Assembly (NCBI GenBank): GCA_902806595.1
Contig: CADCXC010000038.1
Coordinates: 1,364,001 to 1,428,000 of the forward strand
Source of the DNA: Pyrenopolyporus hunteri
Taxonomy: Eukaryota; Ascomycota; Sordariomycetes; Xylariales; Hypoxylaceae
Length of the DNA: 64,000 bases
Direction of reading: 5' to 3'
Shown here: positions 23,591 through 37,418 of the stretch, in pieces
How positions within the stretch are numbered: the stretch's first letter is position 1
Layout of the letters: each line of letters begins with the position of its first letter
Notes under the pieces: model-generated
The model's input: only the letters and a program-made list of their open reading frames with translations
Database searches by the model: none
What the model was told of the DNA's origin: nothing
Made by a program: the position numbers and the translations under genes

Positions 23591-26500
23591 GTACCTAATC
23601 GTAGGTACTGTGGTAGGTTGCGCCCATTCCATGTACAATACAATACATATATGCCTGTGCTGTACTGTATCGTACAGTGTAATGTAGGTACCTCGAGACT
23701 TCCACGGCTGCGACCCTCGAAAATGTGCGAACCAGATGTGCGAACCAAATCCCTCTTTTTCCCTCTTTTACCCCCGCCGGGGCAGGGCCTGCCTTACAGA
23801 ATCTCCCTAGTGTGGGGGGAGCCAGTAGAGGGACGAAAATGGCCTGGGGGAGTTGGAACCCTGAACGTCCAGTCAGAAGGAGGCGCACATGCGCGGTCTG
23901 GTTGGTCCGTTGGCTTGTAACTGTTGGTTACTCGGTTTGGGCAAGTCCTGAGGAGGGGCCGCCCTGGGTATATAGCGCCATAGTACGCAACACGGTACGT
24001 ACTGAGGCAATTGGGGAAGGGGGCTAGAAACGTGGAGGCCGCTGAACCTACTGCGGTACCTGCTGGAAAGATTTGCACAAGGGGGCGTGTAGTACATAAG
24101 TCAGTCATCATCGATCAAGTTACTGGGTACGTAACCTATCTAGGTACCTAAGGTATATACCTAGGTACCTAAACATAGGTACCTCCCTCTTTATCTTAGG
24201 TACATATTCGAAGGACATATGGGTGATATCTAGGTGCATGAGGTACATACAGCTTTCAACTGCTCAAGACTTGGTGACGATACTCGACATCGATATTAAA
24301 TTCTAACATGAACGTCGTTCTCCAACTCTCAACTCATAGGGTACTCAGAAGTAGATACCTACATGTAGGTACCTATGTATGTAATGTGTATGTAATGTCT
24401 ATGTAATGTCCGATGTAATAGCAGCAGCTGGGCGGTCTGGACCTTCTTCAGATGCTTTAATCTTACCTACCTAAGTAGCCTGTCTGGAAATGCCCTCTCA
24501 TAGGAGACTTCTCAAAACTCTCAAAGGGCGGGGGCGTACATGGAGGAAGGTGGTGTGTGAGATTATTCCGCGTGTCAAGGTCAGAGGGTAGGTACGTGGG
24601 CATGTGGTTACGACTCCCGTTACTTAACTGCGCGAGATTTTTCTAGGGGGGCCCTAACGATTACAGCAGGAGAAAAAGAGAAGGAGCAAGGAACCTAGTG
24701 AGCCCCATAGATTAAGTAGACTACCTACCACCTACTTGAATTCAGGAGCAGGGGTGAACGTAGCAAAAGGACCATTAGCTACGAACGAATAGTCCTCAAC
24801 GAACGTAACACATGTTTTTTTTTTCTTTCCTCTTCTGCCCTCGCTTTCATCTTCGTCTCCCTAAGGGAGAGGGAGGAAAAAAAAATAAAAAAAGATAAAA
24901 AGGAAGCCCACTTTTCAACGACATGTTCCTACATATAACCGAGCCTTCATATCACGTTCCCATTAATCCTTTACACGTTCATCTAACCCTTATATATGCT
25001 TCTGCTGTGGTTGTCCTTTTTCATTCCTCCCCCCTTTCATCCCACATTGTTCGTTCCTAAAGGATGCTGAGAAGCTTACAAAATCAACTGAGAAGGGAAG
25101 ACGGACTTGCATGCTTTGATTTGCTTAATAAGCTAATAAGCGCATATGCCGCAAGCAAATCCCATCTGAACGGATCAGGAGTCTATCGTACCAGCCCGCA
25201 CTATTCGTTCTCGTCTTACTAGCCTCTATGTAAGTCATCCACCTGGTTGACCTGGGTAGTCGCATAGTATGACCGAGATGTGTGGGGATCAAAGGATAAG
25301 GCGGCTGGCTGGACGTGCAGTCACGACTAGCTGCTTTCGACAACGCTCTGGCGCTATTCATAAAATTTCCATGGGTTTATTTGTATTTTTATGGTTTTCT
25401 AAGCCACAAGCGGTGGTAAGTAACCAATGTACTTACGACCTGTACGAAGCCGAACGAAGGCCCTACGCCATTAAGAAGGGAGACCATAGACCACCGTATC
25501 CCGTTCGTATCTGGCGTCACAACTTGAGGCGACTTACACAAGAACGGCATGCCCGGAGTCCTAAAAGGGAGCGAAAAAAAAAAAATTATCGAAAAGGCCC
25601 ACGACAAAAAGATATGGAGAACGTGGGGCCGAGCTCGGCCGCATTTGACGGGGTGTGTTTCTTAGTACGTGGTAGATAAGGGCTATCTCGCCATCGTCAA
25701 CTCGGCAGTACTCTAGGAGAGAATGGGACAGATGGAGTCCGATGAGTGGACCATGGAGCGCACTAGAATTCTGAACGGAAACGCAATTACGCTGACATAA
25801 GAAGAAAAACATGTAATGAGACCTGACACTCGAACAACTTCTGCAAAGTGACGGAAACGAGCTCAGCTCAGCCCCTGACCGCAGGACGTAACCGACCGGA
25901 CCTGGGGTCTGATAACTTCGGATTACGTTAGCACGGCACCGCGCAAGCTCTTAACAACGTAGGCGTCAAACCACATATGAAGAAGAGCGATCCCCGAGAT
26001 TACATTATAGATAGGTGACTCGGGGTTTGATGTTTGCATACGCATATTACTCTCCTCTAGGTTCCTAGCTGGGTCGTTTTAGACCTGGGGTAAAAGGTAA
26101 GTCACCATAAGGGTTTCGGACAGCTCGACCTATAGCACGCCAGAGCCTCTCCCCACAGACTCTCCACCCCCTCGCAACATCTTAGACTCAGGTGTGTATC
26201 GTATGAGACATTCATGCAAAGCAAAATCGGGATGACGGTGCAGTCCAAAATATCTGTCTTCGTTATCAGGCACGTCCCGGCTCATAAGACTAACATTCCA
26301 CCAGGATTATCAAGTTACCCACCAGGTACGTAAAATGGCTCGAATTATTGGAATGTGTAGGTACCTAGGTATGCACATACATAGATCTAACCCTTGATAT
26401 CACCAGGTCCACGTTCAGCACATGCTCTCGAGGAGGTGGATAAGGTTTTACACGTGATGACGACGACTGACATAAGTGACATGGCGCAACCAAGAATTCC

Positions 26501-27060
26501 CACGCCTCGGTGAATCGCTACGTTCGAGGGTTATGCCAGCGAAAGAAGCAGGTTTTGCGTATGCGGCATCACTCGGTAAAGAGCAGAATATTGATGTAAT
26601 GATGTTCGAATCCTCGTCGCGGTTTACCGAAGCCCAGTCAACGCCAAGCTTCTCCCATATACGTGGGGGTTTGCACGAGCAAAACAGAAAGACAACAAGG
26701 CTTTCTGCGCGCTACTGTTGCGCAAATGTTTCGTAAATAACCTACACTATCGACCTAACTGAGTAGCAGGGTATTAACTACAAGCCGATCCAGCAATCAA
26801 AGCTGCGCATCGTAGAATGGGTCCCAGGTATATACCTAATAGAAAAACAAACTATTTGCAGAGCACGACATATTATATGGACAGCTACCAAAGCCACCAT
26901 CCTAAGCCACCACATGCGCATGTATGTATACGTCCGTGTGTTACTGGTTCTCGGTTCCTGGGCGGACTTACGTCTACGTGTGCTTGTCCTTACAGATGTC
27001 ATGTAGTTCTCTTCAATAACCACTACGTTGCCGCGCCTCCTCCGCCACCGTTTGGGAATA

Positions 27061-27094
27061 TTACCTAACGCTTGAGACTACCAGCGTTAGGTAA
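27061..27094. repeat. Perfect 12-bp inverted repeat with 10-nt loop
   Basis: TTACCTAACGCT (27061-27072) is followed by a 10-nt spacer and its exact reverse complement AGCGTTAGGTAA (27083-27094). Transcribed on either strand it would form a stable 12-bp hairpin. Pairing stops abruptly at the outer ends. It lies in gene-free DNA. Confidence 0.8.
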
Positions 27095-30000
27095 ATATCC
27101 TCTTAGGAGGATTGGAAGTTTTCGTTACGCCAAGATGATACTAACAGGCGTGAAGCTTTAGTCATTTCATGTGGTACCTACCCAGGTGGGCTACATTGTG
27201 ATAAGACATAATACACGCTCATGTATAGACTCACCCGTACCTAGACACACACCTGTAGACATACGCCTATAGATATAGGGGTAAGTCTGGGGGAATGCGG
27301 GAGGAGCCTCGAAACTACATCCACTTTTCCCCAAGGGGGTAGCCTCAACTCTCAGCCAGTAATCCGGTGATAGGGCTTGGCCCCCTTGTTGCGAGACGCC
27401 CGAGATGAGCGCATAATTTGTCAATCCACATAACATGTCACATACACACTATGTTATAGCGTCCAAACTGGTCTAAAAACGAAGCGCAACTTGCGCGAAA
27501 CAACCAGATAGCTCCGATATCTTCCCAACCTCACATACACAGTACAAAAGATGTACGTCGCAATCCGATACGCGGATAACCTTCCCCACAGAGATATTGC
27601 TTAAGCTTTCCACTGATCCGGGGTTGTCGGCCCACAGATTAGCTAAGTTTATACCCAGTTAGGCTTAGGACCCAAGAGTCTAGACGTTGCTCTTATTTCC
27701 TAAAGTGGCATACCGAGGAGCACCTCTTTGTCCATCTTAATTGCGCAAACGAGTTTTATTATTGCCAAGTCGATATGAAATCCGGGAACAGCTGTGACGG
27801 CTGGGGGTTTAAGATGAATGTTACAATAAACTGTTACGATACCTACCTGCTTTACTTTCTATTCTACTTTACTTGAGGTTCAACTCGCAGGTTAGGGCTA
27901 ACTAGGTAACTTGGCTAGCAAACAGTTACATATAAGCCACCGTTTTACAGCGCATGCTGCAAGGAGTAAGACATCACTATAAAATAGCAAGGCCAGCATC
28001 TTTTATATCCAATCCTGGGCCCCCATCTACGGCAGTTCTAGCGATTAAATAGTCCGACCAGGGCAATAGTTCACCTTAGTGTCGCCATGCACGATATGAA
28101 TGGATACGATGATCGACTATCCGATATAGGATTAGGTTACTGACCTACCTAGAAGAGCTATGAGTAGCCAGGCGTGATTTATCATACCTCGTACGTAGTA
28201 ACAGGTAGGTAATAACCTCATCTTCCTGCCTCTTTCAGGCGCAGTTCTCAGAGGCGTATATATACGTCGATCTACATGTATGTACGGGACGCCGCCCAGA
28301 GAGGCGGAGAACCGCACTTCTCCACAAAAGCTCGTTTCGCAGCTCAAATTTCCATCGAACATCTCAAGAGCGCCCTAATTTTCCAGAATTAATAAATAGA
28401 GCAAATGCCAGCAAACGCACAAAGGGCCCGGCAGTCCTCTTGGCAAGGCAAGATTAATCAACGGCCGAACGAGTTTCTTGTTGATCGGGCCATCCTCTGA
28501 TGTTTGAGTCGGGCCTTAGCTACATGTATTACGTAGTGCGTACAGAGATGTGTCCTCAATCTTATAGAATCAACTGTTACTGCCCTTTGTACGAGAGATC
28601 TCGAGGGACTCACGAGTCAGGACGAGGGGTATCTAGCATGCCCCGTGTCTCAATTCAATAGTAAACCGAGAATAAGCATCACTCCCTGCATGTCTTATCA
28701 ATGGGCCCGCTAGGAATCCTAATCCTTAGAGCAACGATACGACCTTACCTGGGGATGGGTGGGCGATAACCTACGAGATGCCGCCTTCCTATCGATCAGA
28801 TAACAACTCAGCGCTAGAGAAAGTCGCCTACTCCAAAAACAGACCGACGGAATTCTTGCAACCGCCACGGCAGTAAAGCAGTAGCATGAGGCTTGTGCGG
28901 CTTTTCCAGTGGAGCCCTCACCCCCTTTGATCCATCTATTTACCTGATCTTGGGCCAGGATAGCTCGCGGGTGAATTTGCTCCCCGGTTTTTCTCTCGGT
29001 CGCTCCGAACTTGTCCGAGGTACGCTATGGCCTGCTCCGTTTGCCGTTAAGCCGAGATAAGCCCCCTTGACTCGCGTATTCGAATACACTGCGTCGTAGA
29101 GTTTGTACATCCACCAAGTACGTCTATAAAAGTGCGTAATATAGTACGGCATAGATTATTCAGGTACTATATGTGCTTTGGCGTAGTCGTCGATGGGAGG
29201 TGCAACATCACGTTTTTTCCCATCTCAAAAAGTATCGTGTCATCCCTTATCATGTCTAACTCAGGAGATAGGAATGCCGTTCCATGTTTCCGAAGTAAGT
29301 TGACTCCCTGGGACCCCCCGGACTTTGGCCCAGACCCCAGGAACCGGTCCGAGTCGAAACTTTTCCCCGACACGAGACGTATGTACCTGCAGCAACCCCC
29401 GGCCTGCGATCTGAAGATGGTATATATAAACCATGAAGGCCGCGTACGCGAGCCAATAGGGACGCCTTCTGAGTTCTCCGCATCAAAGATTGACCAGCTT
29501 TATCAATGCGAAGAAGAATGCATCTTGGTAGGCTTCGGTATAGGATATATCCCTTCGTTTCCAATAGGCTGGTACGGCTTTTCTATCCGGTCCCTTCCCT
29601 AGGTAGGCAGCCGTCAATCCAACGTGTTGTGAAAATGCTTGGTGTTTGTATTGGCGTAAAGCAAACATGGCTTTCCTACCTATTTTATCAACCTCCGGTC
29701 GGACGGCAGCGCGGCAATGGACTGTTTCTGCTCCCGGATTCCCTTTACACAGCGCTAGCAGACAGCCAATGCAGTCAAGAACGAGGCCGGCGCGCAGATT
29801 AGCCAAGGACTGTGGACTGTGCCTGCACAGCATTCGTAGCCAGCCACGGCGACCGAGCCCTTTCATCTCGTTAATGAATGATTCTCCACGGGGTTGGCTA
29901 ATAATTGCGGCCTTGGCCCCGCTTAAAACTGGTTCGAAACTAAGGGACGGGATACTTTCTAAATAGGGGCTGTGATGCGGCTACGATGGGAGCCTCAAAG

Positions 30001-30897
30001 GAGCTACTTCAGACATCGATCGCTGTACGAAGTAGGTACAACCAATCTAAGGAAGCACCTAATAGAGCCGATTGAAATTGAACCCATTCCTATATACCGC
30101 CTAAGAGTCTTCAGGCATTTATGGACAGCGTCCCCGGACCTAATGTAGGTAGGTAGTCAAACTCTCACTTAACTAATTCCGAGCTAAGTAGTGTTGCCAC
30201 CACGGAGTCTGTCAAGGGAGGAGCCTAGACCTCGATAATGTACGTACATAGAAGACAGGATACTACACTAGGTGTATCTCGGGGTCAGGCTAATTCGGAT
30301 TGTCCCGCTGTGGCGTCGAATAGCAGGCCGATGGCATATACAGATTAACGTGCTGGTAATCTGACAGCATAGGGAAGTAGAAAACGACTTGGTTCGGTAC
30401 CTCCTCGTTAGAGCCAACGTTTCCCCAAGGTTCGGAGAAATTCCTTACGGGTGGAAACGGACCCGGAGGTGTTCAGGGCCTTGGTACATCCAAAGCGTTG
30501 CCAGTATAGGGACACCTTGGGGTTGAAGCAGGATTAAGGTAGAGAAATGGCGAGTTAGGGTTTTGCTGAGGTAACTCGAGATGGATATTGAGGTGTCTCG
30601 CCTCGTCTACGCAGCTCTAGTTTGTACGTTGACTAATAGCCTAATAATGTACGGTAGCTTGCTTGTGTTTAATGCTAAGAAATGTGCATAAATACGATCC
30701 GCGTTATGATCTGTTTTCAGGGGATGGAATAGATCGCTTCACATACGGCCGTATAAAGGCCGGCGCCGGTGAGTTCGGTACCTGCCTACCAACCCAGTAA
30801 GCAATACGAGGGGAGATAGTATTTTCAAATCGATGTAACAAACTGGGGTTAAACGAGCCATCTAACTTGCCAATTAGATAGGTATATATCAACTTGG

Positions 30898-30950
30898 CAA
30901 AATAAATCGAAAAAATAAATAAACAAATAAATAATAAAATAAAATAAAAT
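30898..30950. repeat. A-rich AAAT/AAAAT simple repeat
   Basis: About 50 bp consist of AAAT and AAAAT units with few interruptions. It lies about 620 bp upstream of the RAD51-paralogue start and could be nucleosome-poor; this is inference only. Confidence 0.75.
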
Positions 30951-31200
30951 CAATCAAAGCACAGACTGTGAAAAGTGATGCATTTTGAATAAGGGGTCAA
31001 CAGGAGGCACACTTGATGTTACGTGTACCCAAGGTACCGCCTGGATTAAGTACACCTTAGGTGGTTAGGTCGTATACCTCCTAGTTACCTAGGTACCCCA
31101 TTAGTACCTAAGCAGGATACGTGGAATCCATAATTCAGCTGTTAGATACTTGCATGTACGTACCTACCTGGGTGCGCACCAATACGCGATAGGTAGGTAC

Positions 31201-31459
31201 ACGCGTACATATATACCTCCCAATACCTAATTGCACCTCTTGCCGTGGACCCCGCATCACGTGCACTAGTACCGACAGTTGCTTCGGGTAACGTCAAGGT
31301 GATCAGCACTGATCTGCAGGCTGCGGCTGCCAGTTCCGGTGAGGCTCAACCCTGCCGAAATTGGGAAACCAACTCCAATCTCCAATCTCAAAATCTCAAA
31401 ATCTCCAAACTCCAACAACGAAACTTGTTACCTACTTCTTCTCATTCCCACTTACGCGT
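31201..31459. promoter_or_regulatory. Two ACGCGT (MluI-box) sites upstream of the RAD51 paralogue
   Basis: ACGCGT occurs at 31201-31206 and 31454-31459, about 370 and 117 bp before the ATG at 31576. In yeasts this hexamer is the MBF (Mbp1-Swi6) site that drives G1/S expression of replication and repair genes. The sites are seen directly; use by MBF here is inference, and the hexamer also occurs elsewhere in the window by chance. Confidence 0.35.
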
Positions 31460-31575
31460 ACATACGTGCCCGTTTCGTCAATCACACAAAGTTTGGGGGC
31501 GGCATGGCCAGGAAAATCCCCAAGTGATCACCCAGATACATACGACGGTTTATGAGCCCATATATATGTTCTAAC

Positions 31576-33117
31576 ATGGACTATCAATCTCTTCATGGTC
31601 AGGACATATCGAGCTTCGATCTAACCTCGACTCGTAAGGACAGAAGCTTGCTGTACATTTATGTCCCAACCCTAACTCATTCTAGACCGTTTGCCAACAG
31701 TTTCAGCGGCGCAGGCACTTGAGGATCTAGGGAATGACGCTCAGCGTTTTATATCGACGAATATCGAAGCTCTCGATCAAGCCCTCAACGATGTAACCAT
31801 CATCGGTGGGGACAAAAATACCCCGTCCCGTCCCGGTGGCTTGCAGAAAGGCCAAGTCGTAGAGATATGGGGTCCTCCGGGATCTGGGAAGACTACCTTA
31901 GGGTACGGGCTTCCTCTTAAAGATTTCACTATTTCTTGATATCTTCTAAACACCAATGCTAGGATCCAACTGGCCACGAACGTCTTGCGCCGGGGTGAGA
32001 AAGTCGTCTGGGTAGGTTCGTGTTGCTTCGTCCCTACTCGTTCGGAATTTAGTCACGGGTCTAGATGCGTTCCATTTCACGTACTACCGTGTCGTTAACT
32101 CAATTCATAGATGGGTTTCATCCTGTGTCGTCCCGCAGGCTTCACGACATGGTCGCATCCACTTCGACGCCCTCAACAGCCGCCCAAGCGGATAATCTCC
32201 TCTATTTCCAAGCACCCACGCTAGCACATCTCATCGGACTTATCTGCAAGCCCCCAGCAAATGCGATACCTGGCAATACATGTCTTATTGTAATTGATAC
32301 TTTGTCGAGTCTGGTAAACTACGCGTTCCCCAAAAACTCCGAGGTCCGACAGACACAGAGAGGTAATGCAATGTAACAGTCCCACAGCATTACCTAAGTG
32401 CCTCTTACTCACACCAATGTATAGGGCCGGGACCTGCGTCGAGGAGACTACAGGTTCTCCAGTTCTTAATTTCGACACTCCAAAAGCTTGCTGCTACAAG
32501 AGATGTTTGTGTCGTAATTCTGTCCCAGTGCGCGACTAGGATGCAGTTTGAGCACGGCGCCACGCTCATCCCTGCCATCAACGCTGGTACCTGGGAGCAG
32601 GGGATCGGTACCCGACTAGTTCTCTTTAGAGATTGGATAATGGGAGGCGACAAAGTCTACAATGTTCACTTCGTTGGCATTCAGAAATTGAACGGAAAAG
32701 CGAACCCGGGTGGCCTAAGCCAAGTTTTTGCCTTCGGGGTTCAAAACGTAAGTATAGTCGTAGTACGGGACTTGCTCTGAATGCTGACCAGCCCAGGACG
32801 GTCTTGTAAATGTCGGCCTAGATGCGGGCCAAATATCATCACCCCCTTCGCACCTTAAACGGAAATTAAGCCAGACCGACTTCGAGGTTGCCGATAGCGA
32901 AGGTGAAGATTACGGCTGGGAGGACGACGATGAATTGGAAATGCCAAAAATGCCACCTCAATGGCAGGGCAGCGAGGATATTCTCCTCGGCCAAGGGGAA
33001 GAAGATGACGAAGCCCAGATCGATGAAGAATCAGAACTCCAGTCTAGATCCCTAGAGGAGGCTATGCTACGTTTGGACTCGGATCTTGCCGTAGACGAGG
33101 GGAATGGCTCCAGTTAA
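31576..33117 (+). CDS. RAD51-paralogue recombination protein (RAD55/Rhp55-like), six exons
   Basis: The product is a RecA/RAD51-fold ATPase predicted to assist RAD51 filament assembly in homologous recombination. Exons: 31576-31633, 31686-31902, 31963-32015, 32111-32362, 32425-32747 and 32797-33117, joined in phase to 407 residues. Introns are 52, 60, 95, 62 and 49 bp. The ATG at 31576 gives MDYQSLHGQDISSFDL. The Walker A motif is GPPGSGKT (residues 82-89); Walker B is the hydrophobic strand ending IVID at about residue 172. LSQ-CATR and GTRLVLFRDW follow the usual core order. The C-terminal about 85 residues are strongly acidic (GEDYGWEDDDELE and similar). The third intron uses a weak GTTCGT donor, required to keep VVWVDGFHPV continuous. 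The closest relatives I can name are yeast Rad55, fission-yeast Rhp55 and Neurospora MUS-48; which paralogue it is remains uncertain. Confidence 0.85.
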
Positions 33118-36100
33118 CTCCCATATTTGCGGGTCTACAGTAGTCTAGTGCGGTCTGGTATGAATTTGAGGCACAAGTATTATGAGACGGGCATATTGGC
33201 GATCGGACCCGTTCATAAATTCGCAGATATGTAAGAAGCGTATTTGCAACTCCACCGGGGCTCAACAACAACGAAAAGAACCATAAAAGTCGGCCAAATG
33301 TCGGCTTCTTTATGCCTCTAGCCTTAACATGTCGGCCAGCGCCGCTCCACACCTCGGCCCTACACGGCCCAATTCAAATTCTGTAGGTCAGACCAATCGA
33401 TCTCGGGCGGCCGAGCTAACCCCCTATATAAAAAAAGAGAGAAAAAAAAAAGAGGCCGAAAAGTTCGTACGGATTGCCGCTCTGCTAAAATTTTCACATG
33501 CTAACTAACTCCTTTCTCCGCGGTGGGACGTATGACTGGCGATATGAGTAGGTACATTATTGTACCTACATAGGTGTATTATGTTAAACAGCAGAGCAGA
33601 AATTTTCCTTAATAGAAACACACCTGTTAGAGCCGGGATGGAGCCACCTCATCATCACGGACGTTGCCCAGCAAACTACGTCTCGCTATATTTACTCGAG
33701 CTATTATCTTGTTTCGGGTGTTCTCTATGATGAAACGATCATGGAGTCATATCCAATACGCAAAGGGACTGGACGACATTCCGATCCATTAAGGAGCTCT
33801 TAAGACTGGGTCTTTAGCCGGTTGCGGCACTGGGCTGCAGCGCAGAGGCCAAGTGACGGTTGCATTGCACCGTTGCAATTCAATATAACAATCCTACCGG
33901 CTGGGGTTCCATATAACCGCCGCGCTCTGTTCTAAGAAAGAAAACCTCGAGAACGTGGGCCGTCTGTCTATCACGCCTCCCGCTTACCTTGCCAGCCATT
34001 CCGTTAGAAGCTCTAGTATGTACCAGCTACCTTGAATATTATTCCCAGCTCCCTGGCCCTATACCCGTAGGATGGTAGACTTACGACTGTAACCCACACG
34101 ATCGATGGTATCATCCACCTAGGAGACACTTAGCGCGATCGGAATTCAGCCGCAGAATATCTATCGCTTGCCCGCATCTGAGACGGTAGCTGGCAAGTAC
34201 GACGAACTCGCGTGTCGATAGTTGCCGTGCCGTAGCACACAAGTCGCTCGAGGCGCACCATACCGTGCCGCCCGATCTTATGGAATGTGCCTATCAAATG
34301 GATAGAAGTGGTGCTCCCTACTGCGCGGATCGACACTACAGCTCACTCAAGACCAAAAATACTCACTTTCGGCAAGGCTTATAGATCGTTCGAGAGCCCT
34401 TGGCTAGATTATCAGATTGTAGATGTTGGGGTTAGGTGGGGAGTAAGGGTTGTCGTATATATGCACGTCGCTCTGTTTTCCGCGGACGAACCTGGTTCCA
34501 CGAGAATAACTTGCAGCGGGAATGCAACCGGATATGCATCGCCTGCAGCCGGGCAGCCCATCGACTCACCGGTGTGCGGGCTCGGGAGGACCTTCCACAT
34601 CTCCTCGGAAGATTGTTCCGTTACTCCTGGGGGGGACTCCTGCGCGTAGTCCGGCGTTTGCGTCACAGGTCGGAGCACAGTCATCACATCATGCCAGAGT
34701 ACAAAATCTGATGCCCCCGGTACTAAGAGATGTACAGGAACGTTTTGGTGCGCGACCCTGTTCGAATCTTGGCGGTAGAGTTGTCCTCCCACGTCGCGCC
34801 CGCTCGCATATAGCACACAAAGCCCAGCCCTTGATTAAAGGCTCTACGTCCATAATACGGAGAGAACGATGCCCGATATAGTGTTAATGCGGTTAGGACA
34901 GGTTACAAGCACGGCCGAGCCGCGGTTGGGTTGGGCATAAATCAACACGTCGAGACCGCATTAGAGCGGATCTTCCTCTAAGGAGAAGGGCAAGTCATCT
35001 TGGACGTACGCGTTTTCGTGGGTCCATCCAGTCGTGTCATGACTCGGAGCGTTACCGCACTCTCCATTTCTGCGGTGTAGTAAGCTTTCGGATGTTCTAA
35101 ATTCCCTCGAAGCCTGTCCAGAGGACACCCGTCTTTCTCTCAAGGGCATTAAGCCCGGCAAATATGTTACCTACAGGCACCGTCTAGTTCGGAGGCGTAT
35201 CGGTACATAACTTGTACAGCTCCCTGATACGGCGGCGGTTACACTCGCTAGAGCAATCGGGCTGTCCCGTTAATATTTCGTGCCTTCCCGACCTGCGATG
35301 CTCCGCAACCATCTAGGGGAGAAAGTGATAGCTCACTCGTACGTCCGAGCCAGCACCTGATGTAGTTCGGTAGGGCTCGTTCCACAGCAACCCGTAAAAT
35401 CGCGATCGCACGATCTGAGCCCCTTTAGAGGATCGGGGAAATGGGTAGGCGACGGCGCGTCCCCTTGGGGGTCATGGCCGTCGTGGGACCATGCCGCCCT
35501 TTCATAGGGAGACGGGGCCGGTTGTACGGAATATCAACACGGCTGAGAATGTCGGCACTCGTTCGTAGGTATATCTAGGTACTTAGGTAGGTAGGTAACT
35601 TGTGGTATATCGACTTCATACGACATCGAGTACGGCAACGGACAGGCGCAATGGCTATCTGCGGGCTGATGGATGTACGTCGAAGGGTACTTGTGCCCTT
35701 TTTACTTGGGGGTAAAACTCTTAGCGTACATCGACTCAGTTTCTTTTAGTGTCCTATTCATTACTACCAGGTGACTCTGAGGCCACTTGGAAGGAGGTCT
35801 AGCACATAGGTAGCGATAAGTACGTGCGATGTTTCGGATATGGAGCATTAGGCCTAGTATCTTTTTCTGACCTGATAGAAGCTGGGCTTTTGTTAGGGTG
35901 AAGGTTTACTATTCAATCTACGTGATCTAGGCTTAATCACTGTGTCCATTACTGGCATCATATCAAGAAAAGGGTTGTTGTCGTCGGGCTTTCCTAGAGA
36001 CGAGATTGGTAATAAGTGCTTCAAACACAGGGTTAGGGGTTCTCGCATCAGTGAGAGACGGATAAATAGGCGATAATTCGACCGTAGTTCAGTAGGATTC

Positions 36101-37418
36101 CCATAATTAACTCAACGCAATAGTAGCAAATGTAATTCATATGAGGTGGCTGATCAATATTGTCATATCTAGGTTATCACGATGAAGTATCAGAGTATTA
36201 GATTGCAAGTTGTTTTGTGGAGGACTTGTTCATTCTCTACGGTGGCCACCAGAAGGTGAGGGGATGGAGGAAGAATAGACATCGACATGGCAATATGTTG
36301 CATTTTGATGCTTAATTGCCGCTAGATGAATATAATGTTATAATGGTGGTGATACGGCAGGCGGTACGTGAATCACATTCAGGATTTCCGAGGGAAGTCG
36401 CATTAGGTAAGCAGCTGTTAATTAATGGGATTATTGTCCCTTCCAGCAGGACAGTGCACGGTAAGAGCGCAGAACTGCCTGTGGCTAGTGGGGGGCTTAT
36501 TCCTTCCACTCGGGGCAACTACCTAGGTACAACAACCACCCGACTTTCCAATTGATGGGAGCTTTTTCCCCCTTCGGCGACAACAACGATGAAACAAACT
36601 TCATACCTAAACTCACCCATCAACAAAGACTCGATTCAAGCGCTTCTCATCGCCCGTCCGTCGTTAACAATATCGAACCACTTGGCGGGAGTCAAATGAA
36701 AATATTCACTGAATCCGTTTACCTCGAGCAAAGTTTCGTACAATAGCATTGAGGTCCAGAGCAACTTATCAGGACGATCAAAAAAAAAAAAAAAAAAAAA
36801 AAGAAGTTGTTTCTTGTCGCAATCAACCAAGCTCAATAGCTGTGGCGCCTAGGTACTTACCTTACACTACACATCCCACCTATCTTACCTTAGACGGCTT
36901 TACCTTTAGTTCGCCCTGGTACCTCACTTGGTGCGCCTTTTGAGAAATCGTGGTCTGGCAACCTCTCTCGATCCTGATGAGTCTCACAAAGTGAATGATA
37001 AATGAGAATCGAGGTGAGTAGGTAGTTGGGTGGTCAATTGGCGCGCGTATTTGCTTGTCTTCTGACTGTTTATTCGTCGTTGCCTCTACTGGTATGTTTG
37101 CTTTCTTATCTTTTTATTGCGTTGCCGCCACCCATCGTCGGCGCCCTTTCCTCACCCAACGTTTATCCTACGTTTGACAGTTCAGCTATTCCCAACTCAA
37201 CCGACACCGTCGTCCCCCAGACTTGACCTTTCACCTTTTATCACCCGCACTCGCAACCTCATCCGCAACCCACCACTCAACCTTTATCTTATCACCTGCG
37301 CCGACATCCTTCATAATTTAGCACAACACGTCGCACACACCCACATCCTAAACCATTTCAGACCGTTCTATTCGTTCTGCGTCTAACCCATTCTGAGAAC
37401 TTAGGTAGGGTTGGCATC
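33118..37418. other. Intergenic region upstream of the BTB-bromodomain gene
   Basis: About 4.3 kb lie between two genes on the same strand. The last 400 bp before 37419 are C/T-rich on the plus strand, typical of a fungal leader. The region holds a TACCTAGGTA palindrome (36520), a 23-nt A-run (36780-36802), an AGGT-rich tract near 35570-35600 and overlapping frames on both strands at 34287-34816 that I cannot assign. No conserved gene is seen. Confidence 0.5.
36780..36802. repeat. Poly-A run of 23 nt
   Basis: A run of 23 A residues occurs about 620 bp upstream of the BTB-bromodomain start. It could be a nucleosome-excluding promoter tract or a relic of a retroposed tail; I see no evidence that favours either. 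Confidence 0.9.

Larger units (their letters stand above)
23099..31575. other. 8.5-kb gene-sparse region between creA and the RAD51 paralogue
   Basis: The first 1-1.5 kb is the probable creA promoter and leader (T-rich tract near 23242-23275, decamer repeat at 23561-23590). The rest has no gene that I can support. It contains TACCTAGGTA palindromes (24158, 26362, 31086), KpnI-like GGTACC clusters at 24120-24190, a perfect hairpin (27061-27094), an A-rich tract (30898-30950) and ACGCGT sites (31201, 31454) before the RAD51-paralogue start. A frame at 29251-29599 is open and overlaps other open frames on the opposite strand; no family is recognised. Confidence 0.5.

Noticed and set aside
29132..29866. 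Overlapping open frames of 127-156 codons on both strands
   Set aside because: No family motif, no intron or leader signals, and several frames open on both strands, which indicates stop-poor sequence and not a gene.
34287..34881. Overlapping open frames of 91-134 codons on both strands
   Set aside because: No recognisable domain; GC-rich stop-poor sequence explains all of them.
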